A DNA stretch of 64,000 nt. Source: DATFQE01 sp963739085. GTDB lineage: Bacteria > Actinomycetota > Thermoleophilia > Gaiellales > Gaiellaceae. The position numbers were made by a program, and so were the translations under genes. Shown piece after piece: positions 35,355-44,904 of the stretch. Where the stretch lies: NCBI GenBank assembly GCA_963739085.1, contig CAVTZA010000016.1, forward strand, positions 62,001-126,000, given 5' to 3'. The number at the start of each line of letters is the position of its first letter. The first letter of the stretch is position 1. A model generated the notes under the pieces. The model made no database searches. It was not told where the DNA came from and worked only from the letters and a program-made list of their open reading frames with translations.

Positions 35355-36522
35355 TCGGCATGAATATCTCACGGGCGATCACGAGCCGTTGGATCTGCGA
35401 GGTGCCCTCGTAGATCTGGAACAGCTTCGCGTCGCGCATGAGCTTCTCGACCGGGTACTCCTTGATGTAGCCGTAGCCGCCGAACACCTGGACGGCGTCG
35501 GTGGTGACCTTCATCGCGGTGTCGGCGGTGAAGCGCTTGGCGAAGGAGGAGTAGAGGGTGGCCTTGCGCCCGTAGCCGTTGTCGAGCATCCACGCGGCCT
35601 GCCAGGTGAGCAGGCGCGCGGCTTCGATCTCGGTCGCCATGTCCGCGATCAGGAAGTTCACGCCCTGGTGCATGGCGATCGGGACGTCGAACGTGACGCG
35701 CTCGCGCGCGTACTCCACCGCGAGCTCGTAGGCGGCCTGGGCGACGCCGACGGCGCCGGCGGCGGTTCCGGGGCGCGTCAAGTCGAGCGTCTGCATCGCG
35801 ATCTTGAACCCGTCACCCTCCTCGCCGAGCCGGTTCGCGACCGGGATGACGACGTCGGTGAGCGCGAACGCCGAGGTGTCCGTCGAGCGCTGCCCCATCT
35901 TGTCGAGGTGCTTCTCGACCGTGACGCCCGGTGCGTCCATCGGCACGATGAAGGCCGAGAGCCCGCGGTGGCCCTTGCTCGGGTCGGTCTTGGCGAAGAC
36001 GACGGTCCACGCGGCGTGACCCGCGTTCGAGATGAACGTCTTGGAGCCGTTCAGAACGTACTCGTCCCCGCGCAGCTCGGCGGTGGTCTTGATGCGGGCG
36101 ACGTCGGAGCCGGCATCGGGCTCGCTCAGTCCGAACGAGCAGAGGATCGGCTCCTCGAGGAGCGGCGGGAGCCAGTCGCGCTTCTGCTCGTCCGTGCCGG
36201 CGATGAAGACCGGGCCGGCGCCGAGCGTGTTCGCGGTCAGTGAGACGGCCATGCCGGCGCAGCCCCAGGAGAGCTCCTCGCCGATCAGGATCCCGTCGAA
36301 TGTCTTGAGGCCGAGGCCGCCGTACTCCTCGGGCACGTGGACGTTCATCAGCCCGAGCTCGTGCGCCTTCGCGATCACGTCCGCCGGATGCGTCTGGTGC
36401 TCGTCGTACTCGGCCGCTTTCGGCCGGATCTCCTTCTCGGCGAACTCGCGCGCGAGCGCGCGCAGCTCCTTCTGTTCGTCCGTCAGCGCGAACGAAACGC
36501 CCGCTTCCGTTGCAACCGCCAC
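35344..36522 (-). CDS. Acyl-CoA dehydrogenase
   Basis: 392-residue FAD enzyme. Acyl-CoA dehydrogenase signatures: CSFGLSEPDAGSDVARIKT, the FAD-binding GSKTFISNAGHAAWTVVF, RVTFDVPIAMHQGVNFLIAD, QVFGGYGYIKEYPVEKLMRD, and the catalytic Glu in YEGTSQIQRLVIAREI, as in short/medium-chain enzymes. GTG start at 36522 with AGGAG upstream. A TetR-type inverted repeat lies 18 nt upstream, so expression is probably released by an acyl-CoA ligand. Partner genes such as etfAB are not in the window. Confidence 0.93.
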   Translation of the reverse strand: MAVATEAGVSFALTDEQKELRALAREFAEKEIRPKAAEYDEHQTHPADVIAKAHELGLMNVHVPEEYGGLGLKTFDGILIGEELSWGCAGMAVSLTANTLGAGPVFIAGTDEQKRDWLPPLLEEPILCSFGLSEPDAGSDVARIKTTAELRGDEYVLNGSKTFISNAGHAAWTVVFAKTDPSKGHRGLSAFIVPMDAPGVTVEKHLDKMGQRSTDTSAFALTDVVIPVANRLGEEGDGFKIAMQTLDLTRPGTAAGAVGVAQAAYELAVEYARERVTFDVPIAMHQGVNFLIADMATEIEAARLLTWQAAWMLDNGYGRKATLYSSFAKRFTADTAMKVTTDAVQVFGGYGYIKEYPVEKLMRDAKLFQIYEGTSQIQRLVIAREIFMPSGD

Positions 36523-36539
36523 CGTCGTCTCCTGGTTGA

Positions 36540-36555
36540 TTGACTAGTCAGTCAA
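36540..36555. promoter_or_regulatory. TetR-type operator before acyl-CoA dehydrogenase
   Basis: TTGACTAGTCAGTCAA: half sites TTGACT and AGTCAA separated by 4 bp, overlapping a perfect 10-bp palindrome TGACTAGTCA. It is placed between the start of the acyl-CoA dehydrogenase gene and its presumed promoter. The form matches operators of TetR-family regulators of fatty-acid degradation; no such regulator gene is in the window. Confidence 0.65.
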
Positions 36556-36603
36556 AGCGTACCAAGGCTTGAATCCGGCGATTCTGCGGGGTTTGATCCC
36601 TCC

Positions 36604-37179
36604 ATGGCGACGGCTGCGCAGGCTCCTCCGACCGGTCGACGCTCGAACTCGTGGGCACTCTTGCCCTTCGGCGTGCTTGCCCTCGTCGCGCTCACCCTGG
36701 GTGTGATCGCGCGGCACCAGCACACGGCGAGCGGCAAGGCGCAGGGCACCTACATCGAGCTGCTGTTCACGAGCACGATTCACATGAAGGCCTGGCTCGC
36801 TACGGCGGTGGCTGTGCTCGCCTGCGCGCAGCTCTTCACCGCCGCGTGGATCTTCCGCAAGCTGCCCTTCGAGCGGCGGCCGTGGGTGAACGGCGTGCAC
36901 CGCTGGACCGGGCGCGCCGCGTTCCTGATCTCGCTGCCGGTCGCGTTCCACTGCATCTTCCGGCTCGGGTTCCAGAGCGATGACAGCCGCATCGTCGTCC
37001 ACTCGCTCGCCGGCTGCGCGTTCTACGGCGCCTACGTGTCGAAGGTGCTCGTCGTGAGGATGAAGCGCTATCCCGTCTGGGTGATCCCGACCATCGGCGG
37101 CCTGCTCTTCACGGCGATCATCACGGTCTGGTACACGAGCGCGTGGTGGTTCTTCACCACCATCGACGCCGGTTTCTAG
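36604..37179 (+). CDS. Polytopic membrane protein (DUF6529-like)
   Basis: 191 residues with five or so membrane helices: LPFGVLALVALTLGVIARHQ, WLATAVAVLACAQLFTAAWI, AAFLISLPVAFHCIFRLGF, VVHSLAGCAFYGAYVSKVL and TIGGLLFTAIITVWYTSAWW. Several helix-embedded His residues (IHMKAW, VHRWTGRAAF, FHCIF, VHSL) resemble haem-ligating positions of cytochrome b561-type proteins, so a redox role is possible. I recall it as the DUF6529 family, uncharacterised. ATG at 36604; divergent from the acyl-CoA dehydrogenase. Confidence 0.75.
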   Translation: MATAAQAPPTGRRSNSWALLPFGVLALVALTLGVIARHQHTASGKAQGTYIELLFTSTIHMKAWLATAVAVLACAQLFTAAWIFRKLPFERRPWVNGVHRWTGRAAFLISLPVAFHCIFRLGFQSDDSRIVVHSLAGCAFYGAYVSKVLVVRMKRYPVWVIPTIGGLLFTAIITVWYTSAWWFFTTIDAGF

Positions 37180-37217
37180 CCGGCGAGCCTGTGGAGCGTT
37201 CGCGCGTCTTTTGCGAG

Positions 37218-37230
37218 GGTGCCTGGCACC
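37218..37230. repeat. GGTGCCTGGCACC palindrome, copy 1
   Basis: Perfect 6-bp inverted repeat around a central T, in the gap between the 36604 membrane-protein gene and the convergent NTF2-like gene. A longer relative lies 41 bp downstream. Confidence 0.7.
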
Positions 37231-37270
37231 AGCAGGCCTAGACCGCTGTGGGCAGTTCGTCACGCTTCCG

Positions 37271-37291
37271 TGACGGTGCCTGGCACCGTCA
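37271..37291. repeat. GGTGCCTGGCACC palindrome, copy 2 (extended)
   Basis: TGACGGTGCC-T-GGCACCGTCA, a perfect 10-bp inverted repeat with a 1-nt centre. Its right end contains the stop codon of the NTF2-like gene (37291-37289 on the minus strand). It may act as a 3'-end hairpin for both convergent genes. Confidence 0.75.
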
Positions 37292-37621
37292 GTCGAACGT
37301 GACGACGAGCTTCGCGATGCGGCCGTCGCGCTCGGTGAGCCGCATCTCGCCCGCCCGGCGCTCCGGATCCCCGGCCCACGCGTAGCCGGCGATCACCTCG
37401 TCGCCGACCTGATCCGCGTCGAGTATCCGAACCTCGTCGTCGGGCGGCTGCTCGCGGTAGGCAGCCGCGATCGTCTCCCGCCCCTGGAACGGCCCCGCGG
37501 GGACGCCCTCGAAGGCCAGCTCGGCGTCGTTGGTGAAGTACGACGCCATGTCGTCCCATTCCCCCGTCCGCACCGCGCGGTTGAAGCGGTCGACGTGCTG
37601 GTTCAGCAGCTGGATGCTCAT
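37289..37621 (-). CDS. NTF2-like/SnoaL-type protein
   Basis: 110 residues with the cone-shaped NTF2 pattern: NQHVDRFNRAVRTGEWDDMA, a Tyr-Phe (SYFTNDAELAFEGVPAGPFQ), GRETIAAAYREQ, and closing strands IAGYAWAGDP and GRIAKLVVTFD. Such proteins are small isomerase/cyclase-like enzymes or ligand-binding proteins; no catalytic residue can be assigned. ATG at 37621 overlaps the GH3 stop (ATGA). Confidence 0.75.
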   Translation of the reverse strand: MSIQLLNQHVDRFNRAVRTGEWDDMASYFTNDAELAFEGVPAGPFQGRETIAAAYREQPPDDEVRILDADQVGDEVIAGYAWAGDPERRAGEMRLTERDGRIAKLVVTFD

Positions 37622-38508
37622 CGCGCTAAGTATCTCGACCGGAAGCGGAGCACGCGGACGACGTGCTCGTCGAGCTCGCCGCGGCGCGCGAGCGGAACGA
37701 GCTGCGCGATCGCCCGCGCCGCACTCGACGGGCTCGTGAAGAGCAGAAGGTCGGCGCCGGCACGGATCGCCCGGGTGGGCCAGTGCCTCGGCGCGGGGCT
37801 GACGATGTCCAGCGAGTCCGTGATCGCGACGCCGCCGAAGCCCGTGGAGCGGAGCAGCGCGTAGGTGCGCGGCTCGAGCGACGCGCGGAAGCGGCCGAGC
37901 CGACGATAGAACGCGTGCCCGGTCATCACGCATGGCACCCCGCCCCGCACGGCCGCCCGAAACGTCCGCAGCTCGCTGTCGCGCACAACGGCCGAGACGT
38001 GCGGCTTCTTGTCCGTCGACACGGCGGCCGAGCCGAGGCCTGGAAAGTGCTTGGCGCAAGCGCCCGCGCGGCCGGCCTCGAGGCCCCTCGCGAATGCGAG
38101 CCCGTACTCCGGACGATCGAATTGTCGGGCGCCGAGCGGCCCGTCGCGATCGTCGAGCACGGGAGCGAGGTCGACGTGGACGCCGACTCGGCGTAAGGCC
38201 CGAGCCGTGTCGCGGCCGGCGGCGAACGCCTCCTCCACGCCGGCGACGCCCGCTGCGTTCTTCGCCGGCGGCAGCGCCGGGAAGGCGCGGACGTCACCGC
38301 CTTCCTGGTCGACGAAGACGAGCGTCCCCCGAGGCCGGGCCGCGTCGCGGTCCCAGCGGCGGACGATCACGCCTCCGACGCCTGTCGGCGCCGGGAGCCC
38401 CGAGACGACGACCATCGCCGCTTTCTCGCGCGGCGTCATCTGCTTGACCGCGACGGCTTCGGGCGAGAAGAGGCCGGCGAGCACGGAAACGAAGGCGGCT
38501 AGCCACAA
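37618..38508 (-). CDS. Glycoside hydrolase family 3-like (NagZ-type) protein
   Basis: 296 residues. TIM-barrel GH3 features: TLVFVDQEGGDVRAFP, HVDLAPVLDDRDGPLG, the KHFPGLGSAAVSTDKKPH loop that in NagZ carries the Asp/His general acid, VMTGHAFYRRL and the nucleophile Asp in VAITDSLDI. Shorter than typical NagZ and starting with a hydrophobic segment (MWLAAFVSVLAGLF), so it may be exported. TTG start at 38508 is tentative. Likely muropeptide beta-N-acetylglucosaminidase-like, but the loop differs from canonical HFPGHGD. Confidence 0.8.
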   Translation of the reverse strand: MWLAAFVSVLAGLFSPEAVAVKQMTPREKAAMVVVSGLPAPTGVGGVIVRRWDRDAARPRGTLVFVDQEGGDVRAFPALPPAKNAAGVAGVEEAFAAGRDTARALRRVGVHVDLAPVLDDRDGPLGARQFDRPEYGLAFARGLEAGRAGACAKHFPGLGSAAVSTDKKPHVSAVVRDSELRTFRAAVRGGVPCVMTGHAFYRRLGRFRASLEPRTYALLRSTGFGGVAITDSLDIVSPAPRHWPTRAIRAGADLLLFTSPSSAARAIAQLVPLARRGELDEHVVRVLRFRSRYLAR

Positions 38509-38532
38509 GGCGCGCGTACACTAGCCCGCGGC

Positions 38533-39744
38533 ATGGACCTCGATCTCACCCCCGAACAGCGCCTGATCCAGGACACCGTCCGCAACTTCGTGGACGAGCG
38601 CGTCCTGCCGAAGGCGGTCGAGAACGACATCAACCACCACCTCGACATGGGGATCATCGAGGGCATGGCCGAGCTCGGCCTCCTCGGCATTGCGATCCCC
38701 GAGGAGTACGGCGGGGCGGGGCTCGACTTCGTCGCCGAGGCGTTGGCCTGCGAGGAGATCGAGCGCGGCGAGGCCGCCTTCCGGACGCTGATCTCCGTTC
38801 ACGTCGGGCTCAACTCGCTCTCGCTGCTCGAGTACGCGGACGAGGAGCAGAAGCAGCGGTACCTGGTGCCGCAGGCGCGCGGCGAGAAGCTCGCATGCTT
38901 CGGCCTGACCGAGCCGGAGGCGGGTTCCGACGTCGCTGCCATGCGCACGACCGCGCGTCGCGAGGGCGACGTCTACGTGCTCAACGGCCAGAAGAACTGG
39001 ATCTCGTACGCGTCCGTCGCCGACCACGAGCTCGTCTTCGCCAAGACCGCGCCCGACGCAAAGCACAAGGGCATCTCGGCGTTTATCGTCGAGCGTGAGT
39101 GGGCCGGCGTGACCACGCGCGACACCGAGCACAAGCTCGGGATCTGGGCAGGGTCGACGGGCGAGCTGTTCTTCGAGAACGTCGAGGTCCCGGCCGAGAA
39201 CCTCGTCGGCGAGGAGGGCCAGGGCTTCGAGATCGCGATGTACGGCCTCGACCAGGGTCGCTTCACCGTCGCCGCCGGCGCCTGCGGTGTCATCCGGGCC
39301 TGTCTCGAGCGTTCGGTCGAGTACGCGCGCGAGCGAGAGACCTTCGGCCAGCCGATCGGTAAGTACCAGTTCGTCCAGGACATGATCTCCGACATGGTGC
39401 TCGGCTACGAGACGTCGAAGCTGCTCGTGATGCAAGCTGCCTGGCTCAAGAACCAGGGCGTCCGCAACACGCGCGAGACGGGGCTGGCGAAGTGGCATGC
39501 CACCGAGTCGGCGTTCAAGGCCGCCCACCAGGCGATCCAGGTGCACGGTGCGTACGGCTACTCGGCCGAGTACGGGATCGAGCGTTACTTCCGGAACGCG
39601 CGGGCGCCGATCATCTACGAGGGCACGACGCAGATCCACAAGATGCTGCAGGCCGAGCACGCGCTCGGCTATCGCAACCTCAACGGCCGCGAGGGCGAGA
39701 TCTCCCCGCTGGCCGCCTGGGGCCCGGCGCTCGCCTCGCGCTAG
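38533..39744 (+). CDS. Acyl-CoA dehydrogenase
   Basis: 403 residues, second acyl-CoA dehydrogenase in the window and on the opposite strand to the first. Signatures: ACFGLTEPEAGSDVAAMRT, LNGQKNWISYASVADHELVF, ETFGQPIGKYQFVQDMISDM, VHGAYGYSAEYGIERYFRNA and the catalytic Glu in YEGTTQIHKMLQAEHALG. The glutaryl/isobutyryl branch is possible but not decided. A TACACT box 12 nt upstream of the ATG suggests a near-leaderless mRNA. Convergent with the hydrolase gene, sharing CTAG. Confidence 0.92.
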   Translation: MDLDLTPEQRLIQDTVRNFVDERVLPKAVENDINHHLDMGIIEGMAELGLLGIAIPEEYGGAGLDFVAEALACEEIERGEAAFRTLISVHVGLNSLSLLEYADEEQKQRYLVPQARGEKLACFGLTEPEAGSDVAAMRTTARREGDVYVLNGQKNWISYASVADHELVFAKTAPDAKHKGISAFIVEREWAGVTTRDTEHKLGIWAGSTGELFFENVEVPAENLVGEEGQGFEIAMYGLDQGRFTVAAGACGVIRACLERSVEYARERETFGQPIGKYQFVQDMISDMVLGYETSKLLVMQAAWLKNQGVRNTRETGLAKWHATESAFKAAHQAIQVHGAYGYSAEYGIERYFRNARAPIIYEGTTQIHKMLQAEHALGYRNLNGREGEISPLAAWGPALASR

Positions 39745-40601
39745 GCGGCCAGGAAGGCGCGCAGCTCGGCCACCAGCGCCTCGGGCGCCTCCTCGGCCAT
39801 GTGGTGTCCGCTCTCGATGCGTGCGCCGCGAAGATCGTCCCCCCACGCCGTCCAGACGGAGAGCGGATCGCCGTAGAGCTCCTCCATGTCGTCCCGCGTG
39901 GCCCAGACGACGAGGACGGGGCAGGCGAACCTCGTCCCGGAGCGGAGATCCTCGTCGTCGTGCTTGCGGTCGATGCCGAGCCCCGCGCGGTAGTCCTCGA
40001 CCATCGCGTGCACCGTCGCAGGGTCGTGGATCGCGCGCAGGTAGTCCGCGTAGTTCTCCTCGCCCATCAGCGCGCGGTCGGGCCGGTACCACGCCTCCGG
40101 GTCGGCCGAGATCACCCGTTCGGCCGGCTTGTCGGTCTGGCCGAAGAAGAACCAGTGCCACCACGAGGCGGCGAACCTCGCATCGCACCGTGCGAGTGCC
40201 TCGCCGATCGGCACCGCGTCGAGAACGGCCAGGCGGGACACGGCTCCCGGATGATCGAGCGCCGTCCGGGTCGCGACGTACGCCCCGCGGTCGTGCCCGA
40301 CTACCGCGAACCGCTCGTGTCCGAGCCGGCGCATGAGCTCGACGCAATCGCCGGCCATGGCACGCTTGGAGTACGGCTCGTGGTCGGACGTCGTCGTCGG
40401 CTTGGACGACTCGCCGTAACCGCGCAGGTCCGGGCAGACGACCGCGTGCTCGCCGGCGAGGAGCGGGGCGACGCGGTGCCACGTCGTGTGCGTTCTCGGG
40501 TGTCCGTGCAACAGGAGCACCGGCGGGCCCGACCCGCCGTGACGAACTCGGAGGACGACCTCGCCGACGTCGACGCGGTCGAGCGTGAACCCCTCGAACA
40601 T
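39741..40601 (-). CDS. Alpha/beta hydrolase (haloacetate dehalogenase/epoxide hydrolase-like)
   Basis: 286 residues. LLLHGHPRTHTTWHRVAP (oxyanion hole), LRGYGESSKP, the nucleophile elbow VVGHDRGAYVATRTAL with Asp as nucleophile (GHDRG, as in dehalogenases and epoxide hydrolases), WWHWFFFGQ in the cap with Trp residues typical of fluoroacetate dehalogenases, and the catalytic His in ESGHHMAEEAPE. ATG at 40601 (MFEGF) preferred over an upstream one. Likely a hydrolytic dehalogenase or related enzyme; substrate unproven. Confidence 0.85.
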   Translation of the reverse strand: MFEGFTLDRVDVGEVVLRVRHGGSGPPVLLLHGHPRTHTTWHRVAPLLAGEHAVVCPDLRGYGESSKPTTTSDHEPYSKRAMAGDCVELMRRLGHERFAVVGHDRGAYVATRTALDHPGAVSRLAVLDAVPIGEALARCDARFAASWWHWFFFGQTDKPAERVISADPEAWYRPDRALMGEENYADYLRAIHDPATVHAMVEDYRAGLGIDRKHDDEDLRSGTRFACPVLVVWATRDDMEELYGDPLSVWTAWGDDLRGARIESGHHMAEEAPEALVAELRAFLAA

Positions 40602-40606
40602 CGGGG

Positions 40607-41825
<1,219 letters not shown>

Positions 41826-41883
41826 GGACTCGTGAGCGTTCGGGGGCTACGCTGGTCGCGGGTGGCGGGTGGAACTACCGAAC

Positions 41884-41902
41884 TCCCCACCCTGGGTGGG
41901 GA
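41884..41902. other. Hairpin in the oppD-oppF gap
   Basis: TCCCCACC-CTG-GGTGGGGA, a perfect 8-bp stem with a 3-nt loop in the 106-nt gap between oppD and oppF, the largest gap among the ATPase and permease genes of this module. It may attenuate or stabilise; no T-tract. Confidence 0.45.
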
Positions 41903-41931
41903 AGTGGGATTCGTGGGTCGGCGCAGAGCCC

Positions 41932-42942
41932 TCACGCCACCACCGCCTGCCGCGCCTTGTACCACTCGTCCTCGGGCACCGGGTTGAAGCACGCGACGAA
42001 GTGGCCGGGCTCGACCTCGACGAGCGGCGGCACCTCCCTGTGCGACTGGTCGACCTCGTATCGGCACCGCGGCTGGAACGGACACGCCTCGGGCGGCGAC
42101 AGCATGTTTCTCGGCACGCCCTCGATCGGCTGCAGACGCGCGCGTCGCGCCGCGTCGAGGCGCGGGACGCTCTGCAGAAGCCCGAGCGTGTACGGGTTCC
42201 GGGGCCGCGCGAACACCTGCTCGGCGGTGCCGGTCTCCATGAACATCCCTGCGTACATGACGTTGACCCGCTCACACATGCCCGCGACGACGCCGAGGTC
42301 GTGCGTGATCATGATCAGCGCCGTGTCGCGCTCGGCCACGAGCTGACGGAGCAGGTCGAGGATCTGCGCCTGGATCGTCACGTCGAGCGCGGTCGTCGGC
42401 TCGTCCGCGATCATCAGCTTCGGCTGACAGGCGAGTGCCATCGCGATCATCGCCCGCTGCCGCATCCCGCCCGAGAACTGGTGCGGGTAGTCCTTGAGCC
42501 GCATCTTCGCGCTCGGGATGCCGACGTCGTCGAGGAGCTCGGCGGTGCGCTTGTTCGCCTCGCCCTTGTCCATGCCGAAGTGCGTCTCGAGCGCCTCCCG
42601 GATCTGCCTCCCGATCGTGAGCACCGGATTCAGGCTCGTCATCGGATCCTGGAAGATCATCGCGATCTCGCGCCCGCGCACGCCCCGTAGCTCCGAGTCG
42701 GAGAGGCCGAGCAGGTTGCGGCCGCCGAACGTCGCCGTCCCTTTCGGGACGCGGCCCGCGCGGGCGAGCAACCCGAGGATCGCGAGCGAGGTCACGCTCT
42801 TGCCGCAGCCCGACTCGCCGACGATCCCGAGCGTCTCGCCGGGCGCGATGTCGAACGAGATCCCATTGACGGCGTAGATCGTCCCGCGCGACGTCCAGAA
42901 CTCGACGTGCAGGTCCTGCACGCTCAGAAGCGGTTCAGCCAC
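41932..42942 (-). CDS. oppD: Oligopeptide/dipeptide ABC transporter ATPase, first subunit
   Basis: 336 residues. Walker A GIVGESGCGKSVTSLAI, Q-loop IFQDPMTSLNPVLTIG, signature HQFSGGMRQRAMIAMAL, Walker B LMIADEPTTALDVTIQ, H-loop ITHDLG, and the family C-terminal Cys-bearing extension (ACPFQPRCRYEVDQSHRE). Powers import of peptides or related ligands together with OppF. GTG start at 42942 lies inside the last 19 nt of the permease gene dppC1. Intact. Confidence 0.95.
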   Translation of the reverse strand: MAEPLLSVQDLHVEFWTSRGTIYAVNGISFDIAPGETLGIVGESGCGKSVTSLAILGLLARAGRVPKGTATFGGRNLLGLSDSELRGVRGREIAMIFQDPMTSLNPVLTIGRQIREALETHFGMDKGEANKRTAELLDDVGIPSAKMRLKDYPHQFSGGMRQRAMIAMALACQPKLMIADEPTTALDVTIQAQILDLLRQLVAERDTALIMITHDLGVVAGMCERVNVMYAGMFMETGTAEQVFARPRNPYTLGLLQSVPRLDAARRARLQPIEGVPRNMLSPPEACPFQPRCRYEVDQSHREVPPLVEVEPGHFVACFNPVPEDEWYKARQAVVA

Positions 42943-43856
42943 GGCCCGTCGCAGGAACTTGGGGTCGAGAGCCTCGCGGAGAGCCCGTCGCCGACGAGGT
43001 TGAAGCCGAGCACGGAGATCACGATCGCGATCCCGGGGATCAGGGCCAGGTGCGGCGCGGTCTGCAGGTAGCGGGTCGTGTCGGTCAGCATCGTCCCCCA
43101 CTCGGGCGTAGCGGGATCTTGAGGCCCGAGCCCGAGAAAGCCAAGTCCCGCCACGTCGATGATCGCGGTCGCCAGCGCCAGGGTCGCCTGCACGATCACC
43201 GGCGAGATCGAGTTCGGGAGGATGTGTGAGGCGAGGATCGAGCGTCTCGTCACGCCCACGGACCGTGCGGCCACGACGTAGTCGTTCTCCCGCGTCGCGA
43301 GCACGGACCCGCGCATGAGCCGCGCGAAGATGGGGATCTGCGTCACCCCCACCGCGACCATGATCTGGACGATCCCGGGCCCGAGCATCGCGACGATCCC
43401 GATTGCCAGGAGCAGGCCGGGAATCGACAGCATGATGTCCATCAGGCGCATGACCGTCGAGTCGATCGCGCCGCCGAAGTACCCGGCCATCGCGCCGAGA
43501 AAGAGCCCGACCGACAGACCGACCGTCACGGAAACGACCCCGATCAGCAGCGAGTAGCGAGCGCCGTAGACGATGCGAGAGAACTCGTCGCGCCCCTGCT
43601 GGTCGATCCCGAACCAGTGATCTATGGACGGCCCCGGACAGCAGCTGCCTGCCAGCCGGTTGAGGTCGCCGACGCGCGGGTCCTCCGGGGCGATCACGGG
43701 GGCGAACACCGCCACGAAGACGAAGAGGCCGATGAGCGTGAAGCCGATCATGGCGCCCCAGTTGTGCCGCAGGCGATGCCAGGCATCGCTCCAGAGGCCG
43801 CCCTGCGAGGTATCGAGACTCTGTACGCCTCTGGCTTCGGCTTCGGCGACGGACAC
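42924..43856 (-). CDS. dppC1: Peptide ABC transporter permease, DppC-type, copy 1
   Basis: 310 residues, about six membrane helices. N-terminal OppC-type domain (IGFTLIGLFVFVAVFAPVIA), the WFGIDQQGRDEFSRIVYGAR motif and the EAA-type cytoplasmic loop (DYVVAARSVGVTRRSILASH). The last ~20 residues (ARLSTPSSCDGPWLNRF) differ from the expected LREALDPKF ending, which does appear in an alternative frame; but that frame has no stop before oppD, so the present end may be natural. GTG at 43856 abuts the dppB1 stop with no gap. Half of the membrane channel with DppB1. Confidence 0.9.
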   Translation of the reverse strand: MSVAEAEARGVQSLDTSQGGLWSDAWHRLRHNWGAMIGFTLIGLFVFVAVFAPVIAPEDPRVGDLNRLAGSCCPGPSIDHWFGIDQQGRDEFSRIVYGARYSLLIGVVSVTVGLSVGLFLGAMAGYFGGAIDSTVMRLMDIMLSIPGLLLAIGIVAMLGPGIVQIMVAVGVTQIPIFARLMRGSVLATRENDYVVAARSVGVTRRSILASHILPNSISPVIVQATLALATAIIDVAGLGFLGLGPQDPATPEWGTMLTDTTRYLQTAPHLALIPGIAIVISVLGFNLVGDGLSARLSTPSSCDGPWLNRF

Positions 43857-44864
43857 CTAGCTCACCCGGATCCTGGGGTTGATGAACGCGTACGAGACGT
43901 CGACCGCGAGGTTGACGAGCACGAAGACCAGAGAGATGAAGAGGATCCCGCTCTGCAGTACCGGGTAGTTGCGGTCGTCGATCGCCTGGACGAGCCACGT
44001 CCCGATCCCGGGCCACGCGAACACCGTCTCGGTCAGCACCGCGCCGGAGAGCAGCAAGCCCGTCTGCAGGCCGATGATCGTGGCGATCGGCAGCAACGCG
44101 TTCCGGAAGATGTGGTTGGCGTCCACGGCCCGGGGCGACAGCCCCTTGGCCCTCGCGGTGCGCACGTAGTCCTCGTTCTGGACGTCCAGCGTCGCCGCCC
44201 GAGTGATCCGCGCGATGATCGCGAGCGGGATCGAGCCGAGCGCGATCGCGGGCAGGATCAGGTGCTTGATGCAGTCCCAGAGGGCCTCCGGGTCGCCCGC
44301 GATGATCGCGTCGAGGATGTAGAAGTTCGTCGGGTGCGGCGAGTCGATCAGCACCGACTGCCGACCGACCGTGGGTAAGAGCCCGAGCTTGATCGCGAAG
44401 ATGTACTTGAGCAGGATCGCGAGGAAGAAGATCGGGATCGAGACGCCGAGCAGGGAGATGAACAGGCTCGCCTGGTCGACCACGCCTCCGTAGCGTTTCG
44501 CCGCGATGTAGCCGAGCGGCACGCCGAAGACCATCGCGAAGATCATCGCCCCGACCGCGAGCTCGATCGTCGCCGGGAAGCGCTCCTTCAGCTCGTCCGA
44601 GACCGCACGGCGCGAGTTGATGCTCGTGCCGAGCTCGCGGTCGACGAACGTCGTCTTGAAGTACCGCCAGTACTGGACGTAGACCGGGTCGTCGAGGCCG
44701 TACTGCCGCTCGATCTGCGCCACCGTCTCGGGCGTCGCCCGCTCGCCGAGGAGCGCCTGGGCCGGCCCGCCGGGCAGGGCCCTGATCCACGCGAAGACGA
44801 GGATCGAGAGCCCGAGGAGAATCGGGACGAGGAGCAGCAGCCGACGGATGACGTAGCGCAGCAC
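43857..44864 (-). CDS. dppB1: Peptide ABC transporter permease, DppB-type, copy 1
   Basis: 335 residues with six membrane helices; starts with the family hallmark LRYVIRRLLLLVPILLGLSI, followed by PGGPAQALLGERATPE, a periplasmic segment, and the EAA loop DYVRTARAKGLSPRAVDANH. Ends AFINPRIRVS as usual. GTG start at 44864, 40 nt after the SBP1 gene. Pairs with DppC1. It is about 70 percent like DppB2 by eye, suggesting tandem duplication. Confidence 0.94.
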   Translation of the reverse strand: MLRYVIRRLLLLVPILLGLSILVFAWIRALPGGPAQALLGERATPETVAQIERQYGLDDPVYVQYWRYFKTTFVDRELGTSINSRRAVSDELKERFPATIELAVGAMIFAMVFGVPLGYIAAKRYGGVVDQASLFISLLGVSIPIFFLAILLKYIFAIKLGLLPTVGRQSVLIDSPHPTNFYILDAIIAGDPEALWDCIKHLILPAIALGSIPLAIIARITRAATLDVQNEDYVRTARAKGLSPRAVDANHIFRNALLPIATIIGLQTGLLLSGAVLTETVFAWPGIGTWLVQAIDDRNYPVLQSGILFISLVFVLVNLAVDVSYAFINPRIRVS

Positions 44865-44904
44865 GTCGCTAGGCCATCCGCCGGTCCGCTACTCGAATGC
44901 CTTC

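Noticed and set aside
42924..42990. Frameshift at the end of dppC1
   Set aside because: The expected LREALDPKF ending exists in another frame, but that frame has no stop before oppD and would fuse the two genes. The present stop is plausible, so I left the gene intact.
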